Below, in pieces: positions 55,524 through 64,000 of a DNA stretch of 64,000 nt. Positions within the stretch are counted from its first letter, which is position 1, and each line of letters opens with the position of its first letter. The notes beneath the pieces were generated by a model. That model was given only the letters and a program-made list of their open reading frames with translations. It ran no database searches and was not told the DNA's origin. This stretch comes from Zoogloea sp021286885. Lineage in GTDB: Bacteria; Pseudomonadota; Gammaproteobacteria; Burkholderiales; Rhodocyclaceae. The position numbers and the translations under genes were made by a program. Location: the NCBI RefSeq assembly GCF_041915215.1, contig NZ_JAYSBV010000019.1; one strand, 5' to 3'.

Positions 55524-55726
55524 CGGGCGACTCTTTCGTAGGAAAAGCGGAGCCCGCCCACACAATCCGGCAGCCCCTGAACGCCCGGATTATAGCGATC
55601 AGTGTCGTCTTGAATTGTGCGGTATTGCATTTTAACGGCGCCAGAAAACAGGTATGGAAGCCTGTATCGTGGCGGCTGTCGCTGATTTTCAGGGTTCTGG
55701 CATTATTTCGGCTGAATGCGTTGATT

Positions 55727-57214
55727 TTATTCAATACGCACCGGAACGAATATCCGATTACCTCCCCGCTGCACCAGCAATGCAAAGCGCTTGCCCGCTC
55801 CATCCAATTGCTTGCGGAATTGCTCAATGCTGCCGACGGCCTGGTTGTTGATCCCCAGAATCACGTCGCCCGCTTGCAGGCCAGCCTTGGCTGCGGGGCC
55901 GCTGGTGTTTTCCACCACCAGACCGCCACTCACCCCCAGCCGGGCAGCTTCCTGGCCGCTCAGGGGGCGGGCGGTGATGCCGAGCTTGCTGCTGTTGGCC
56001 TCGCCGCTTTTGTCGGCGCTGATCTTGCCTTCGCCGGCCTGTTCGCCCAGCACCACGCTCACGTCCTTGGCCTTGCGATCCCGCCACAGGCCCAGCTGCA
56101 CTTGGGTGCCCGGCGCCAGCTCGCCGATGATGCGCGGCAGGTCGCCGGCGTTGTCCACCTTCTGGCCATTCACCGAAAGCACCACGTCGCCTGGCTGGAG
56201 CCCGCCCTTGGCGGCCGGAGAGCCGTTTTCGACGCTGGACACCAGGGCCCCCACGGGCTTGTCCAGCCCAAAGTTTTGGGCCAGGTCGGCATCCAGCCCC
56301 TGAATCGCCACCCCCAGCCGGCCCCGGGAGACCTTGCCGTGCTTCTGGAGCTGGTCCTTGACCTTCAGGGCCACGTCGATGGGAATCGCAAACGAAATCC
56401 CCATGAATCCCCCCGAGCGGGAATAGATCTGGGAATTGATCCCGATCACCTCGCCATTCAGGTTAAACAGGGGGCCGCCCGAGTTGCCCGGGTTGATGGC
56501 CACATCGGTCTGGATGAAGGGCACGTAGTTCTCGTCGGGCAGGCGGCGCGCCTTGGCGCTGATGATCCCGGCGGTCACGGTGTTCTCAAAGCCGAAGGGC
56601 GATCCGACCGCAATCACCCACTCGCCCACCTTGCTGTGCTCGGCATCGCCGGTTTTCACGTAGGGCAGGTTGCTCGCGTCGATCTTGAGCAGGGCCACGT
56701 CGGTGCGCTTGTCGGTGCCCACCACCTTGGCCTTGAACTCCCGCTTGTCGGTGAGTTTCACGGTGACTTCGGTGGCGCTGTCCACCACGTGGGCGTTGGT
56801 CAGCACATAACCATCCGCACTTACGATGAAGCCGGAGCCCACCCCTTGCTGGATCTGCTCTTGGCCACGACCACCGCGCCCGTTGCCGGGCATGCCGGGC
56901 ACGGGCACCCCGAAACGGCGCAGAAAATCGTAGAAGGGGTCATCGGCAAACGGATCATCGCTGTTCCCACCGCCCCGGCTCACCTTCTGGGTGACGCTGA
57001 TGTTCACCACGGCGGGGCCCACCTGTTCGACTAGGCCCGAGAAATCAGGCAGACCGTAGCGGGTAGGGCTGGCAGCGCCCTGAACCTGGGCCGCCACCGG
57101 GCCTGGGGTGGCTGCGTGGGAGGGGGCAATGGGCCCTTTATCCTGAAAACACCCGGCCAGGGCGATGACGAGGGCAGAGAAAACGAGGCTGGAGCGTACG
57201 ACCGAAGCTTTCAT
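55727..57214 (-). CDS. mucD: DegP/HtrA-family serine protease (MucD-like)
   Basis: 495 residues. The signal ends ALVIALAGC, a lipobox, so the protease may be membrane-anchored. The catalytic triad is visible: His in LTNAHVVDS, Asp in TDVALLKID and Ser in INPGNSGGPLF. Two PDZ domains follow (about 290-380 and 400-490). It degrades misfolded envelope proteins. It is 185 bases from the divergent oxyR. Confidence 0.95.
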   Translation of the reverse strand: MKASVVRSSLVFSALVIALAGCFQDKGPIAPSHAATPGPVAAQVQGAASPTRYGLPDFSGLVEQVGPAVVNISVTQKVSRGGGNSDDPFADDPFYDFLRRFGVPVPGMPGNGRGGRGQEQIQQGVGSGFIVSADGYVLTNAHVVDSATEVTVKLTDKREFKAKVVGTDKRTDVALLKIDASNLPYVKTGDAEHSKVGEWVIAVGSPFGFENTVTAGIISAKARRLPDENYVPFIQTDVAINPGNSGGPLFNLNGEVIGINSQIYSRSGGFMGISFAIPIDVALKVKDQLQKHGKVSRGRLGVAIQGLDADLAQNFGLDKPVGALVSSVENGSPAAKGGLQPGDVVLSVNGQKVDNAGDLPRIIGELAPGTQVQLGLWRDRKAKDVSVVLGEQAGEGKISADKSGEANSSKLGITARPLSGQEAARLGVSGGLVVENTSGPAAKAGLQAGDVILGINNQAVGSIEQFRKQLDGAGKRFALLVQRGGNRIFVPVRIE

Positions 57215-57360
57215 TCCTTACTCCTGGGGTGGACGGCGGGATGGACGCCTGGACGGGCGACTGTGTTCCCGAACTCAAAAAACGCTTACAAAATGGGGGC
57301 AGGGGCGCCGATCTGCAAGCGGCTCGGGCCGGCAGCGTGCCGATGGGGGCGGGGCGTTGT

Positions 57361-57375
57361 ATAGTTTTGCGCTAT
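57361..57375. promoter_or_regulatory. OxyR-type half site upstream of oxyR
   Basis: ATAG-TTTTGCG-CTAT exactly fits the ATAG-N7-CTAT element known for OxyR, 24 bases before the oxyR ATG. The second ATAG-N7-CTAT pair expected in a full tetramer site is not seen on either side. Autoregulation is likely. Confidence 0.6.
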
Positions 57376-57399
57376 TACAACTCCTCCAGCGGGTTTGCC

Positions 57400-58317
57400 A
57401 TGACGCTCACCGACCTCCGCTACCTGGTTGCTCTGGCCCGGGAGCGCCATTTTGGCCGCGCCGCCGAGCGTTGCAACGTGAGTCAGCCCACCCTCTCGGT
57501 GGCGATCAAAAAGCTGGAAGACGAGCTGGCCGTGACGCTGTTCGAGCGCAGCGCCGCTGACGTGAAGATTACCGACATCGGCGCCCGCGTTGTGGCCCAG
57601 GCCGAAAAGGTCTTGCTGGAAGCCGGCCAGATCAAGGAACTGGCCACGGCCGGGCGCGACCCTCTTTCGGGCCCCCTGCGCCTTGGGGTGATCTACACCA
57701 TCGGGCCCTATCTGCTGCCCCACCTGATCCCCCGGGTGCATGCGGCGGCGCCGTCCATGCCCCTGTTGATCCAGGAAAACTACACCGCCCGCCTGGCCGA
57801 GGCCCTTAAGCGGGGCGAGCTGGATGTGATCGTGATTGCGCTGCCCTTTGAGGAGCCGGGCATCGTCACCCAGCCGGTGTACGACGAACCCTTCCGGGTG
57901 CTGTTGCCCAGCGCCCACCCCTGGGCGACCGAGCCCAGCATTCCCGCCAGCCAGCTGGCCGACGACAAGCTGCTCCTGCTCGGCGCCGGTAACTGCTTCC
58001 GGGATCAGGTGCTCCAGGCCTGCCCCGCCTGCCGCAGCGGCGAGGGCCTGCAACGCACCCTGGAAGGCAGCTCCCTCGAAACCATCCGCCACATGGTGGC
58101 CACCGGGGCGGGGGTCACGGTGCTTCCCAGCTCCGCCGCCGACCCCTTGCCGGATGCCAACCCCCTGCTGGCGGTGCGCCCCTTTGCCGGCGCCGAACCC
58201 TTCCGCCGCATCGCCCTGGCCTGGCGCGTCACCTACCCGCGCAGCGGTGCCATCGACGTGATCCGCCAGGCCTGCCTGGATAGCCCCCTCCCCGGGGTCA
58301 GGCCGGTGAGCCGCTAG
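57400..58317 (+). CDS. oxyR: hydrogen peroxide-inducible activator OxyR
   Basis: 305 residues from ATG 57400 (MTLTDLRYLVALARERHFGRA). The LysR helix-turn-helix contains AERCNVSQPTLSVAIKKLE. The sensor domain has the redox cysteine pair with the OxyR spacing, GNCFRDQVLQACPACR, where Cys and Cys+9 match Cys199 and Cys208 of E. coli; a third Cys follows three residues later. It is activated by peroxide to induce antioxidant genes. No catalase or peroxiredoxin gene is adjacent. Confidence 0.95.
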   Translation: MTLTDLRYLVALARERHFGRAAERCNVSQPTLSVAIKKLEDELAVTLFERSAADVKITDIGARVVAQAEKVLLEAGQIKELATAGRDPLSGPLRLGVIYTIGPYLLPHLIPRVHAAAPSMPLLIQENYTARLAEALKRGELDVIVIALPFEEPGIVTQPVYDEPFRVLLPSAHPWATEPSIPASQLADDKLLLLGAGNCFRDQVLQACPACRSGEGLQRTLEGSSLETIRHMVATGAGVTVLPSSAADPLPDANPLLAVRPFAGAEPFRRIALAWRVTYPRSGAIDVIRQACLDSPLPGVRPVSR

Positions 58318-58324
58318 CCGCGTC

Positions 58325-58942
58325 TTACGCCTGCGTCACGGCCCCTAGGGGGCCAAAGGCCCCCGCCTCGGTCACCACCCAATCCATGGGTTGATCGTGG
58401 GGCTGGGGATGGGTGCTCGCCACTCGGGCCACTTCAAACGCAATGCCCACACAGACCGGCGCCGGGGCGAGGGCGGCCAGGGTGCGGTCAAAATAGCCGC
58501 CCCCATAGCCCAGCCGGTAGCCGGCGGCATCAAAGGCATTGAGCGGAATCAGCAGCAGGTCGGGCTGGATGGCTTCGGGCGCGGCGGGCACCGGAATCCC
58601 GTAACGGTCGGTTTCCATTGCCATGCCCGGTGCCCAGCGGGCAAAGCCCATGGGGGCGTGGGGCGCCACCACCACCGGCAGGGCGGCCTGGCGGGCGGGG
58701 TCGGCGGCGAGCCAGTTTTCCACCCAGGGCAGCAGATCCACCTCGCTTTTCCAGGGCCAGCAAAACGCCAGGCGGCGGGGCGCGAGGCGGGCTACCAGCC
58801 CGTCCAGATGAGCCTCAATGGCCCGGGTATGGGCCGCCCGCACTGCAGCAGGCAAGGCCTCCCGGGCCTGGATGGCGGCCTGGCGCAGCTGTTTGCGCAA
58901 TGCATCAAAGGGCGCGTCCGGGGCGGAGGTGGGGTGGGTCAC
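58325..58942 (-). CDS. fau: 5-formyltetrahydrofolate cyclo-ligase
   Basis: 205 residues from a GTG at 58942 with TGGAGA upstream; an in-frame ATG at 58987 is the alternative. Motifs: LRKQLRQAAIQAREALP at the N-terminus and the ATP-binding LGYGGGYFDRTLA. It converts 5-formyl-THF to methenyl-THF with ATP. It is convergent with oxyR and divergent from slt. I see no 6S RNA-like structure upstream, where ygfA genes often have one. Confidence 0.94.
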   Translation of the reverse strand: MTHPTSAPDAPFDALRKQLRQAAIQAREALPAAVRAAHTRAIEAHLDGLVARLAPRRLAFCWPWKSEVDLLPWVENWLAADPARQAALPVVVAPHAPMGFARWAPGMAMETDRYGIPVPAAPEAIQPDLLLIPLNAFDAAGYRLGYGGGYFDRTLAALAPAPVCVGIAFEVARVASTHPQPHDQPMDWVVTEAGAFGPLGAVTQA

Positions 58943-59035
58943 TGTGCTATTCTCCAGCGGCTTCAGAAAGATGGAATGCAGAACCATGTCCTGCCGCCGG
59001 TGCTCGCCGGCAGGCGGGGCACAAGGCGGCAAACA

Positions 59036-61003
59036 ATGAAAACGGTGATCAAGAATAGCGTGGGGGCTGTACTCGCGGCAGCCCTGTGGTGCTTCATCCA
59101 GCCAGCGCAGGCCGAACCGGGGGATGAACGCATCATCGCCGCCCGGGAAGCCGCCCGTACCGGCGACCGCAAGGGTTTGGCCGCCTACGCCAGCCCCGCC
59201 GGGCATGTGCTTGATCCCTATCCCGAATACTGGGCCCTCTCCAACCAGATCGCCCGCCCCGGCGAGGCCGACCCTGCCCGGGTGCGCGACTTCCTCCGCC
59301 GCCAGAGCGGTTCCTGGCTGGCCGAAAAGCTGCGGGGCGAATGGCTGCGCAGCCTGGGCAAGCGGGCCGACTGGAGTGCCTTTGCGGCCGAATACCCGCT
59401 TATGGAGCAGCCCGAGCAGGATCTGGTCTGCTACCAGTATCAGGCCCGCATGGCCAATGGCGACCCCCTGGCCCTGGCCGAAGCCCGGGCCCTCTGGAAC
59501 CTGCTGATCGACACCCCCGAGGCCTGCACCCCGGTGCTCCAGGCCCTGGTGCGTGAAGGCATGGTGGGGGGCGAAGACCTGTGGCTGCGCCTGCGCCGGC
59601 TGGTGGAGGCCCGCCGCATCACCGCTGCCAAGGCCGTGGCCGGCTGGCTGCCTGCCGATAGCGGGCTGGTGCTGGCCGATCTGGACAAACTCAACAACGC
59701 CCCCGGCACCTATCTGGACAAACTGCCCCTCAACTTCTCGGTGACTCGGGGGGGGCGCGAACTGGCCCTGCTGGCCCTGGCCCGGGTGGCGCGGGACGAC
59801 CCCCAGGCGGCCTTCCTGCGTTTCAACCGGCTGGACGAGCGCTTTAGTGGCGCCGAGCGCAGCTACATCATGGGTCAGATTGCCTGGCAGGCCGCCCAGC
59901 GCCTGATGCCCGAGGCCCACGCCTGGTTCAAGGCCGCCGACGATGCCCCCATGGGCGAGGATCAGGCCGCCTGGCGGGTGCGTGCTGCCCTGCGGGCGGG
60001 CGACTGGCGCGGGGTGCGGGTGGCGGTGGAGGCCATGGGCCTGCCCCAGCGGGATCTGCCCGACTGGCAATACTGGCTCGCCCGGGCGCTCCAGGCCCAG
60101 GGCCAGAAAGACGCGGCCCGGCGCATCTTGGAACGCATCGCCGGTAATACCGGCTTTTACCCCATTCTGGCGGGCGAGGAACTGGGCCAGGGCTTCAGCC
60201 TGCCGCGCCGGGCCCGCCCGGTGCAGGCCGAAGAACTGGAACTGGTGCGCCAGAGCCCGGGCCTGCAACGGGCCCTGGCCCTGTTCCGGCTCGACATGCG
60301 CACCGAGGGCAGCCGGGAATGGAACTGGAGCCTGCGTAACCGGGACGACCGCTTTCTGCTGGCCGCAGCCCAGTTCGGCCAGGAGCAGGGGCTCTACGAC
60401 CGGGCCATCTACGCCGCCGAGCGCACCCGCAGCGAACACGATTTTGCCCTGCGCTACCTGATGCCCTTCCGCGAGCACGTGGAGCCCAACGCCCGCGCCC
60501 AGGGCCTGGAGCCCGGCTGGGTGTATGGGCTGATCCGCCAGGAAAGCCGCTTCACCCCGGTGGCCCGCTCCAGCGTGGGCGCCCAGGGGCTGATGCAGAT
60601 CATGCCCACCACCGGCCAGTGGCTCGCGGGCAAGCTGAGTCTCAAGGGCTATACCCCGGGCTGGCTCCAGGCGCCGGATACCAATGTGTATCTGGGCACC
60701 AGCTATATGCGCATCATCCTCGACGGGCTGGATCGCCACCCTTTGCTGGCTTCGGCGGCGTATAACGCCGGGCCGGGGCGGGCCAAGCGCTGGAAGGCCG
60801 CCCGCCCGCTGGAAGGGGCGGTGTACGCCGAAACCATCCCCTTCAACGAAACCCGGGATTACGTGAAGAAGGTGCTGGCCAATGCGGTGATCTACGGCGC
60901 CCTGCTGGACGGCAAGGCGCCCTCCCTCAAGGCCACCCTGGGCACCGTTGCACCGGGCGGTGGCGGGGCAGACAACGCCGGCCCCGGCGCCGGGTTGGAA
61001 TAA
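59036..61003 (+). CDS. slt: soluble lytic murein transglycosylase
   Basis: 655 residues from ATG 59036. A signal peptide (NSVGAVLAAALWCFIQPAQA) precedes a long helical superhelix domain. The C-terminal SLT domain has the catalytic Glu503 in IRQESRFTP, followed by GAQGLMQIMPTTG and AYNAGPGRAKRW. It cleaves peptidoglycan glycan strands to 1,6-anhydro products in the periplasm. About 90 bases separate it from the next gene on the same strand. Confidence 0.96.
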   Translation: MKTVIKNSVGAVLAAALWCFIQPAQAEPGDERIIAAREAARTGDRKGLAAYASPAGHVLDPYPEYWALSNQIARPGEADPARVRDFLRRQSGSWLAEKLRGEWLRSLGKRADWSAFAAEYPLMEQPEQDLVCYQYQARMANGDPLALAEARALWNLLIDTPEACTPVLQALVREGMVGGEDLWLRLRRLVEARRITAAKAVAGWLPADSGLVLADLDKLNNAPGTYLDKLPLNFSVTRGGRELALLALARVARDDPQAAFLRFNRLDERFSGAERSYIMGQIAWQAAQRLMPEAHAWFKAADDAPMGEDQAAWRVRAALRAGDWRGVRVAVEAMGLPQRDLPDWQYWLARALQAQGQKDAARRILERIAGNTGFYPILAGEELGQGFSLPRRARPVQAEELELVRQSPGLQRALALFRLDMRTEGSREWNWSLRNRDDRFLLAAAQFGQEQGLYDRAIYAAERTRSEHDFALRYLMPFREHVEPNARAQGLEPGWVYGLIRQESRFTPVARSSVGAQGLMQIMPTTGQWLAGKLSLKGYTPGWLQAPDTNVYLGTSYMRIILDGLDRHPLLASAAYNAGPGRAKRWKAARPLEGAVYAETIPFNETRDYVKKVLANAVIYGALLDGKAPSLKATLGTVAPGGGGADNAGPGAGLE

Positions 61004-61093
61004 ATCATGGGGGCGAGGGATGGAATTGTTGGAATTTTTTGACGTTCCAGGCGTCCCTCGGTGCACGCAGACCCACGCCCGGAGGAGGGCATC

Positions 61094-62065
61094 ATGAACC
61101 CCATGTACGGTAAAAAAATTCTGATCATCGGCGGCAGCGGTTTTGTGGGCACGGCGGTCGCCAATCTGCTTGCCCGGGCGGGGGCCCAGCTGCGGGTGCC
61201 CACCCGGCGCCGGATGCGGGCCCGCCACCTGCTGTCGCTGCCCGCCATCGAGCTGCCCGAAGTCGATGTGCACGATCCGGCCACCCTGGAAGGCCTGATG
61301 AGCGGGGTGGATGCGGTCATCAGTCTGGTGGGCGTGCTCCATTCCCCCTCGGCCCAGCCCTACGGCCCGGCCTTTGCCCGGGCCCATGTGACCTTGCCCG
61401 AGCGCATCGTGGCGGCGGCCCGCAAAATGGGGGTGAAGCGCCTGATCCACGTGAGCGCCCTGGGGGCCGATGCCCAGGCGCCGTCCGAATACCAGCGCTC
61501 CAAGGCCGCCGGCGAAGCGGCGATCCGGGCGGCGGGGGCGGCGGGCACGGGCCTGGGGTGGACCATCCTGCGTCCGTCGGTGATTTTCGGGCCGGGGGAT
61601 TCCTTCCTCAACCTGTTTGCCGGGTTGCTGGCGCGTTTTCCGGTGATGCCCCTGGGGGGCGCCGGGGCCCGCTTCCAGCCGGTGTATGTGGGCGATGTGG
61701 CCCGGGTGGTGCTCGAAGCACTCCAGCGCCCTGAAAGCATCGGCCAGACCTTTGAACTGGCGGGCCCCCGGGTGTATACCCTGGCCGAGCTGATCGGCTA
61801 CGTGGGCCAGGTGAGCGGCCATCCGCGCCCGGTGCTGCCCCTGCCGTATCCCCTGGCCTGGCTCCAGGCGGCGGCCCTTGAATGCCTGCCCGGCCCCCTC
61901 ATGAGCCGGGACAACCTGCGCTCCATGCAGGCCGATAACGTGGCGGCGGGGGCGCCCCTGCCCTGGGGCTGGCAGCCCACCGCCCTTGAAAGCATCGCGC
62001 CCGGGTATCTGGGGGATAGCCGTTCGCGCCCCCCCAGCCTGGAAGCACGGAAACGGACAAGATGA
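61094..62065 (+). CDS. NDUFA9-like NAD(P)-binding epimerase-family protein
   Basis: 323 residues from ATG 61094 with GGAGGAGGGC before it. It has a Rossmann GGSGFVGTAVA motif at the N-terminus, then VSALGADAQAPSEYQRSKAAGE and RPSVIFGPGDSFLN, the pattern of atypical SDRs annotated as complex I NDUFA9 family proteins. The active-site YxxxK is YQRSK. The substrate is unknown; quinone or respiratory-chain-related roles are suggested for relatives. Its end overlaps the cca start by 4 bases (ATGA). Confidence 0.9.
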   Translation: MNPMYGKKILIIGGSGFVGTAVANLLARAGAQLRVPTRRRMRARHLLSLPAIELPEVDVHDPATLEGLMSGVDAVISLVGVLHSPSAQPYGPAFARAHVTLPERIVAAARKMGVKRLIHVSALGADAQAPSEYQRSKAAGEAAIRAAGAAGTGLGWTILRPSVIFGPGDSFLNLFAGLLARFPVMPLGGAGARFQPVYVGDVARVVLEALQRPESIGQTFELAGPRVYTLAELIGYVGQVSGHPRPVLPLPYPLAWLQAAALECLPGPLMSRDNLRSMQADNVAAGAPLPWGWQPTALESIAPGYLGDSRSRPPSLEARKRTR

Positions 62066-63282
62066 AGATTTACTGCGTAGGCGGGGCGATCCGCGATGAA
62101 CTCCTGGGCCTGCCCATCCAGGACCGGGATTGGGTGGTGGTCGGGGCCTGCCCCGAAGACCTGATCCGGGAAGGCTACCGCCCGGTGGGCAAGGATTTTC
62201 CGGTATTCCTGCATCCCAAGACCCAGGAGGAATACGCCCTGGCCCGCACCGAGCGCAAGACGGCGCCCGGCTATGGGGGCTTCGTGTTCCACACCGACCC
62301 GTCGGTACGGCTGGAGGATGACCTGATCCGGCGGGATCTGACCATCAACGCCATGGCCCGGGGGGACGACGGCGTGCTGGTCGATCCGTACGGCGGTCAG
62401 CAGGATCTGGCCGCCCGCATCTTTCGCCACGTGAGCCCCGCTTTTGCTGAAGACCCGGTGCGCATCCTGCGGCTGGCGCGCTTTGCGGCGCGTTTTGCCG
62501 ATTTCCGGTTGGCCCAGGAAACCCTGGCCCTGATGCAGGTGATGGTGGAAAACGGCGAGGTGGACGCCCTGGTGCCCGAGCGGGTGTGGCAGGAGCTGGC
62601 CCGGGGCCTGATGGAGGCCCGCCCCTCCCGGATGGTTGAAGTGCTGCGCGAGTGCGGCGCCCTGGATCGCATCCTGCCCGAAGTGCATCGCCTGTTCGGC
62701 GTGCCCCAGCCGCCCGCGCACCACCCGGAGGTGGATTGTGGCGCCCATGTGCTGCTGACCCTCGATTACGCCGCCGCCACCGGGCAGCCGCTGGAGGTGC
62801 GTTTTGCCTGTTTGCTGCACGATCTGGGCAAGGGCACCACGCCTGCCGACGTGCTGCCCCACCACTATGGGCACGAAGAAAACAGCGCGCTGCTGGCCGT
62901 CGAGGTTTGCGCCCGCCTCAAATGCCCGGCGGATTGCCGGGATCTGGCCCTGATGGTGGCGCGGGAGCACGGGGTGGTGCACCAGGCCCTGGAGCTGCGC
63001 CCCAAGACCATGCTCAAGCTCATCGAACGCTGCGACGGGCTGCGTCGCCCCGAGCGTTTCGCCAGCCTGCTGGCCGCCTGCGAGTGCGACGCCCGGGGGC
63101 GAACCGGGCTGGAGGCGCGGCCCTATCCCCAGCGCGCCCGGCTCGAACAAGCCTTGGCTGCCGTGCGTGGGGTGGATGCGGGGGCGGTGGCCCGCAGCGT
63201 GGCCGACAAAGCCCGCATTCCCGATGCGATTCATCTGGCCCGGCTCCAGGCCCTGAAGAATTGCTTCGGGGCGGAGGACTGA
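62062..63282 (+). CDS. cca: CCA tRNA nucleotidyltransferase with HD domain
   Basis: 406 residues. The nucleotidyltransferase head has CVGGAIRDELLG and the catalytic Asp pair in IQDRDWVVVG, with RRDLTINAMA and the template region EDPVRILRLARFAARF. The C-terminal HD domain (LLHDLGKGTT) gives phosphodiesterase/phosphatase activity as in the E. coli multifunctional enzyme. It adds or repairs the 3' CCA of tRNAs. It is translationally coupled to the gene before and is 8 bases before pbpC. Confidence 0.96.
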   Translation: MKIYCVGGAIRDELLGLPIQDRDWVVVGACPEDLIREGYRPVGKDFPVFLHPKTQEEYALARTERKTAPGYGGFVFHTDPSVRLEDDLIRRDLTINAMARGDDGVLVDPYGGQQDLAARIFRHVSPAFAEDPVRILRLARFAARFADFRLAQETLALMQVMVENGEVDALVPERVWQELARGLMEARPSRMVEVLRECGALDRILPEVHRLFGVPQPPAHHPEVDCGAHVLLTLDYAAATGQPLEVRFACLLHDLGKGTTPADVLPHHYGHEENSALLAVEVCARLKCPADCRDLALMVAREHGVVHQALELRPKTMLKLIERCDGLRRPERFASLLAACECDARGRTGLEARPYPQRARLEQALAAVRGVDAGAVARSVADKARIPDAIHLARLQALKNCFGAED

Positions 63283-63290
63283 GCGCCGCT

Positions 63291-64000
63291 ATGATAGGTG
63301 CAGACAGGCGCTCCGGGCGCCGGGCGTGCTTGGGCCTACTGCTCGCGGCTTGGGTTGGGTTGGCAGCAGCAGCCCCGGCCCAGACCCTGCCCGAGTTTGC
63401 CGAGGTGCGGGCCAGTGCCCGGGCCTCGGTGGGCGTGCTGCTCGCCCGGGACGGGACGCCCCTGGCCGACCGGCGGGTGGATGAGCATACCGCCCGACTC
63501 GAATGGGTGGCCCTCAGTAGTTTCTCTCCGGCCCTGCGCGAGGCCCTGCTCGCCGCCGAAGACAAGCGCTTCTTCGAGCACTCTGGGGTGGATTGGCGCG
63601 CCTTCGTGGGCGCCCTGTGGCACAACCTGTGGTACGACCACAAACGCGGCGCCTCCACTCTTACCATGCAGGTGGCGGGTCTGCTGGACCCGGCCCTGGC
63701 CCTGGGGCGCAACGGGCTGCCGCGCCGCTCCATCGGCCAGAAGTGGGATCAGGCCCTGGCGGCGCGTACCCTGGAGGCCCATTGGACCAAGGAGCAGATC
63801 CTTGAAGCCTATCTGAATCTGGCGCCTTTCCGGGGCGACCTGCAGGGCGTCCATGCGGCGGCCCGGGTTCTGTTTGGCAAGACCCCCGCCGAGCTGGGAC
63901 GGCCCGAATCCCTGATTCTGGCGGTGCTGCTGCGGGGGCCGAACGCGAGCCCCGAGGTGGTGGCTCGTCGCGCCTGTGTGCTGGCCCAGAGCATCCAGGC
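63291..64000 (+). CDS. pbpC: penicillin-binding protein 1C, N-terminal part
   Basis: The frame is open from ATG 63291 to the window end (about 236 codons), so the gene is cut off. It has a signal-anchor (ACLGLLLAAWVGLAAAAPA) and a GT51 glycosyltransferase domain with AAEDKRFFEHSGVDWRAF, GASTLTMQVAG and the later EAYLNLAPFRGDLQGV, the PBP1C-type wording. It polymerises glycan strands; the transpeptidase domain lies outside the window. GGAGGA lies about 12 bases upstream of the start. Confidence 0.93.
   Translation, partial: MIGADRRSGRRACLGLLLAAWVGLAAAAPAQTLPEFAEVRASARASVGVLLARDGTPLADRRVDEHTARLEWVALSSFSPALREALLAAEDKRFFEHSGVDWRAFVGALWHNLWYDHKRGASTLTMQVAGLLDPALALGRNGLPRRSIGQKWDQALAARTLEAHWTKEQILEAYLNLAPFRGDLQGVHAAARVLFGKTPAELGRPESLILAVLLRGPNASPEVVARRACVLAQSIQ

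Noticed and set aside
58943..59035. 6S RNA next to the 5-formyl-THF cyclo-ligase gene
   Set aside because: The gap is under 100 bases and shows no long central-bubble hairpin, so 6S RNA cannot fit here.
58325..61822. 1165-codon minus-strand frame that includes 5-formyl-THF cyclo-ligase
   Set aside because: Only the last 205 codons are real; the upstream part is antisense to slt and the NDUFA9-like gene and has no recognisable domain.

Overview
The window is one continuous, gene-dense, high-G+C chromosomal segment with no rRNA, tRNA, IS element, prophage or CRISPR array that I could see. The gene families and arrangements (dacA-ybeD-lipB-lipA, a DUF485-ActP acetate permease, a Czc-type RND operon with a PII-like protein, a PEP-CTERM protein, OxyR with its redox cysteines) fit a betaproteobacterium, most likely of the Rhodocyclales (Azospira/Dechlorosoma-like). 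That placement is inference from gene content and protein style; there is no marker RNA here. No gene-free gap exceeds 300 bases.

Layout. 1-2 kb: end of a Mak-type fructokinase, a MOSC protein and two small unknowns. 1.9-5.2 kb (minus): a hybrid histidine kinase and an HD-GYP protein with overlapping ends. 5.2-8.1 kb (minus): lutABC for L-lactate oxidation. 8.3-17.2 kb (plus): a 99-residue unknown protein followed by one giant gene of about 2855 codons. It encodes five tandem modules, each made of TPRs plus a GT9 (heptosyltransferase)-like domain, and ends in a sixth TPR block without a transferase domain. Modules of two types alternate (A-B-A-B-A-B'). This is the most unusual object in the window. 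17.2-20.1 kb: ruvC, an EamA transporter, an EVE protein and a TauE/SafE permease. 20.1-24.7 kb: bacteriohemerythrin, a crotonase-family enzyme, DUF485-ActP and a GntR/FadR regulator.

24.9-31.9 kb (plus) is a propionyl-CoA to succinyl-CoA operon: methylmalonyl-CoA mutase, MeaB GTPase, and propionyl-CoA carboxylase beta and alpha. The GntR gene is divergent and a perfect 16-bp palindrome covers its start codon, so it is the natural candidate regulator. The operon ends in a series of stem-loops and a strong terminator. 31.9-39.2 kb: a PEP-CTERM protein, a decayed glutamine amidotransferase gene, a YegD-like Hsp70, a single-chain arginase-ornithine aminotransferase fusion, ubiB and an exported unknown.

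39.3-47 kb: argS, a SPOR protein, dsbA and a short-chain dehydrogenase on plus; dacA, ybeD, lipB, lipA and yggL on minus, linking lipoate attachment and cell-wall genes in the classical order. 47-53.4 kb (plus): a small exported protein, the outer-membrane, adaptor and pump subunits of a heavy-metal RND efflux system, and a PII-like regulator. 53.5-57.2 kb (minus): a TonB-dependent receptor and an HtrA-family protease with a lipobox. 57.4 kb to the end: oxyR (with an ATAG-N7-CTAT element just upstream), 5-formyl-THF cyclo-ligase (minus), a soluble lytic transglycosylase, an NDUFA9-like NAD(P)-binding protein, cca and the first part of pbpC, which runs off the end.
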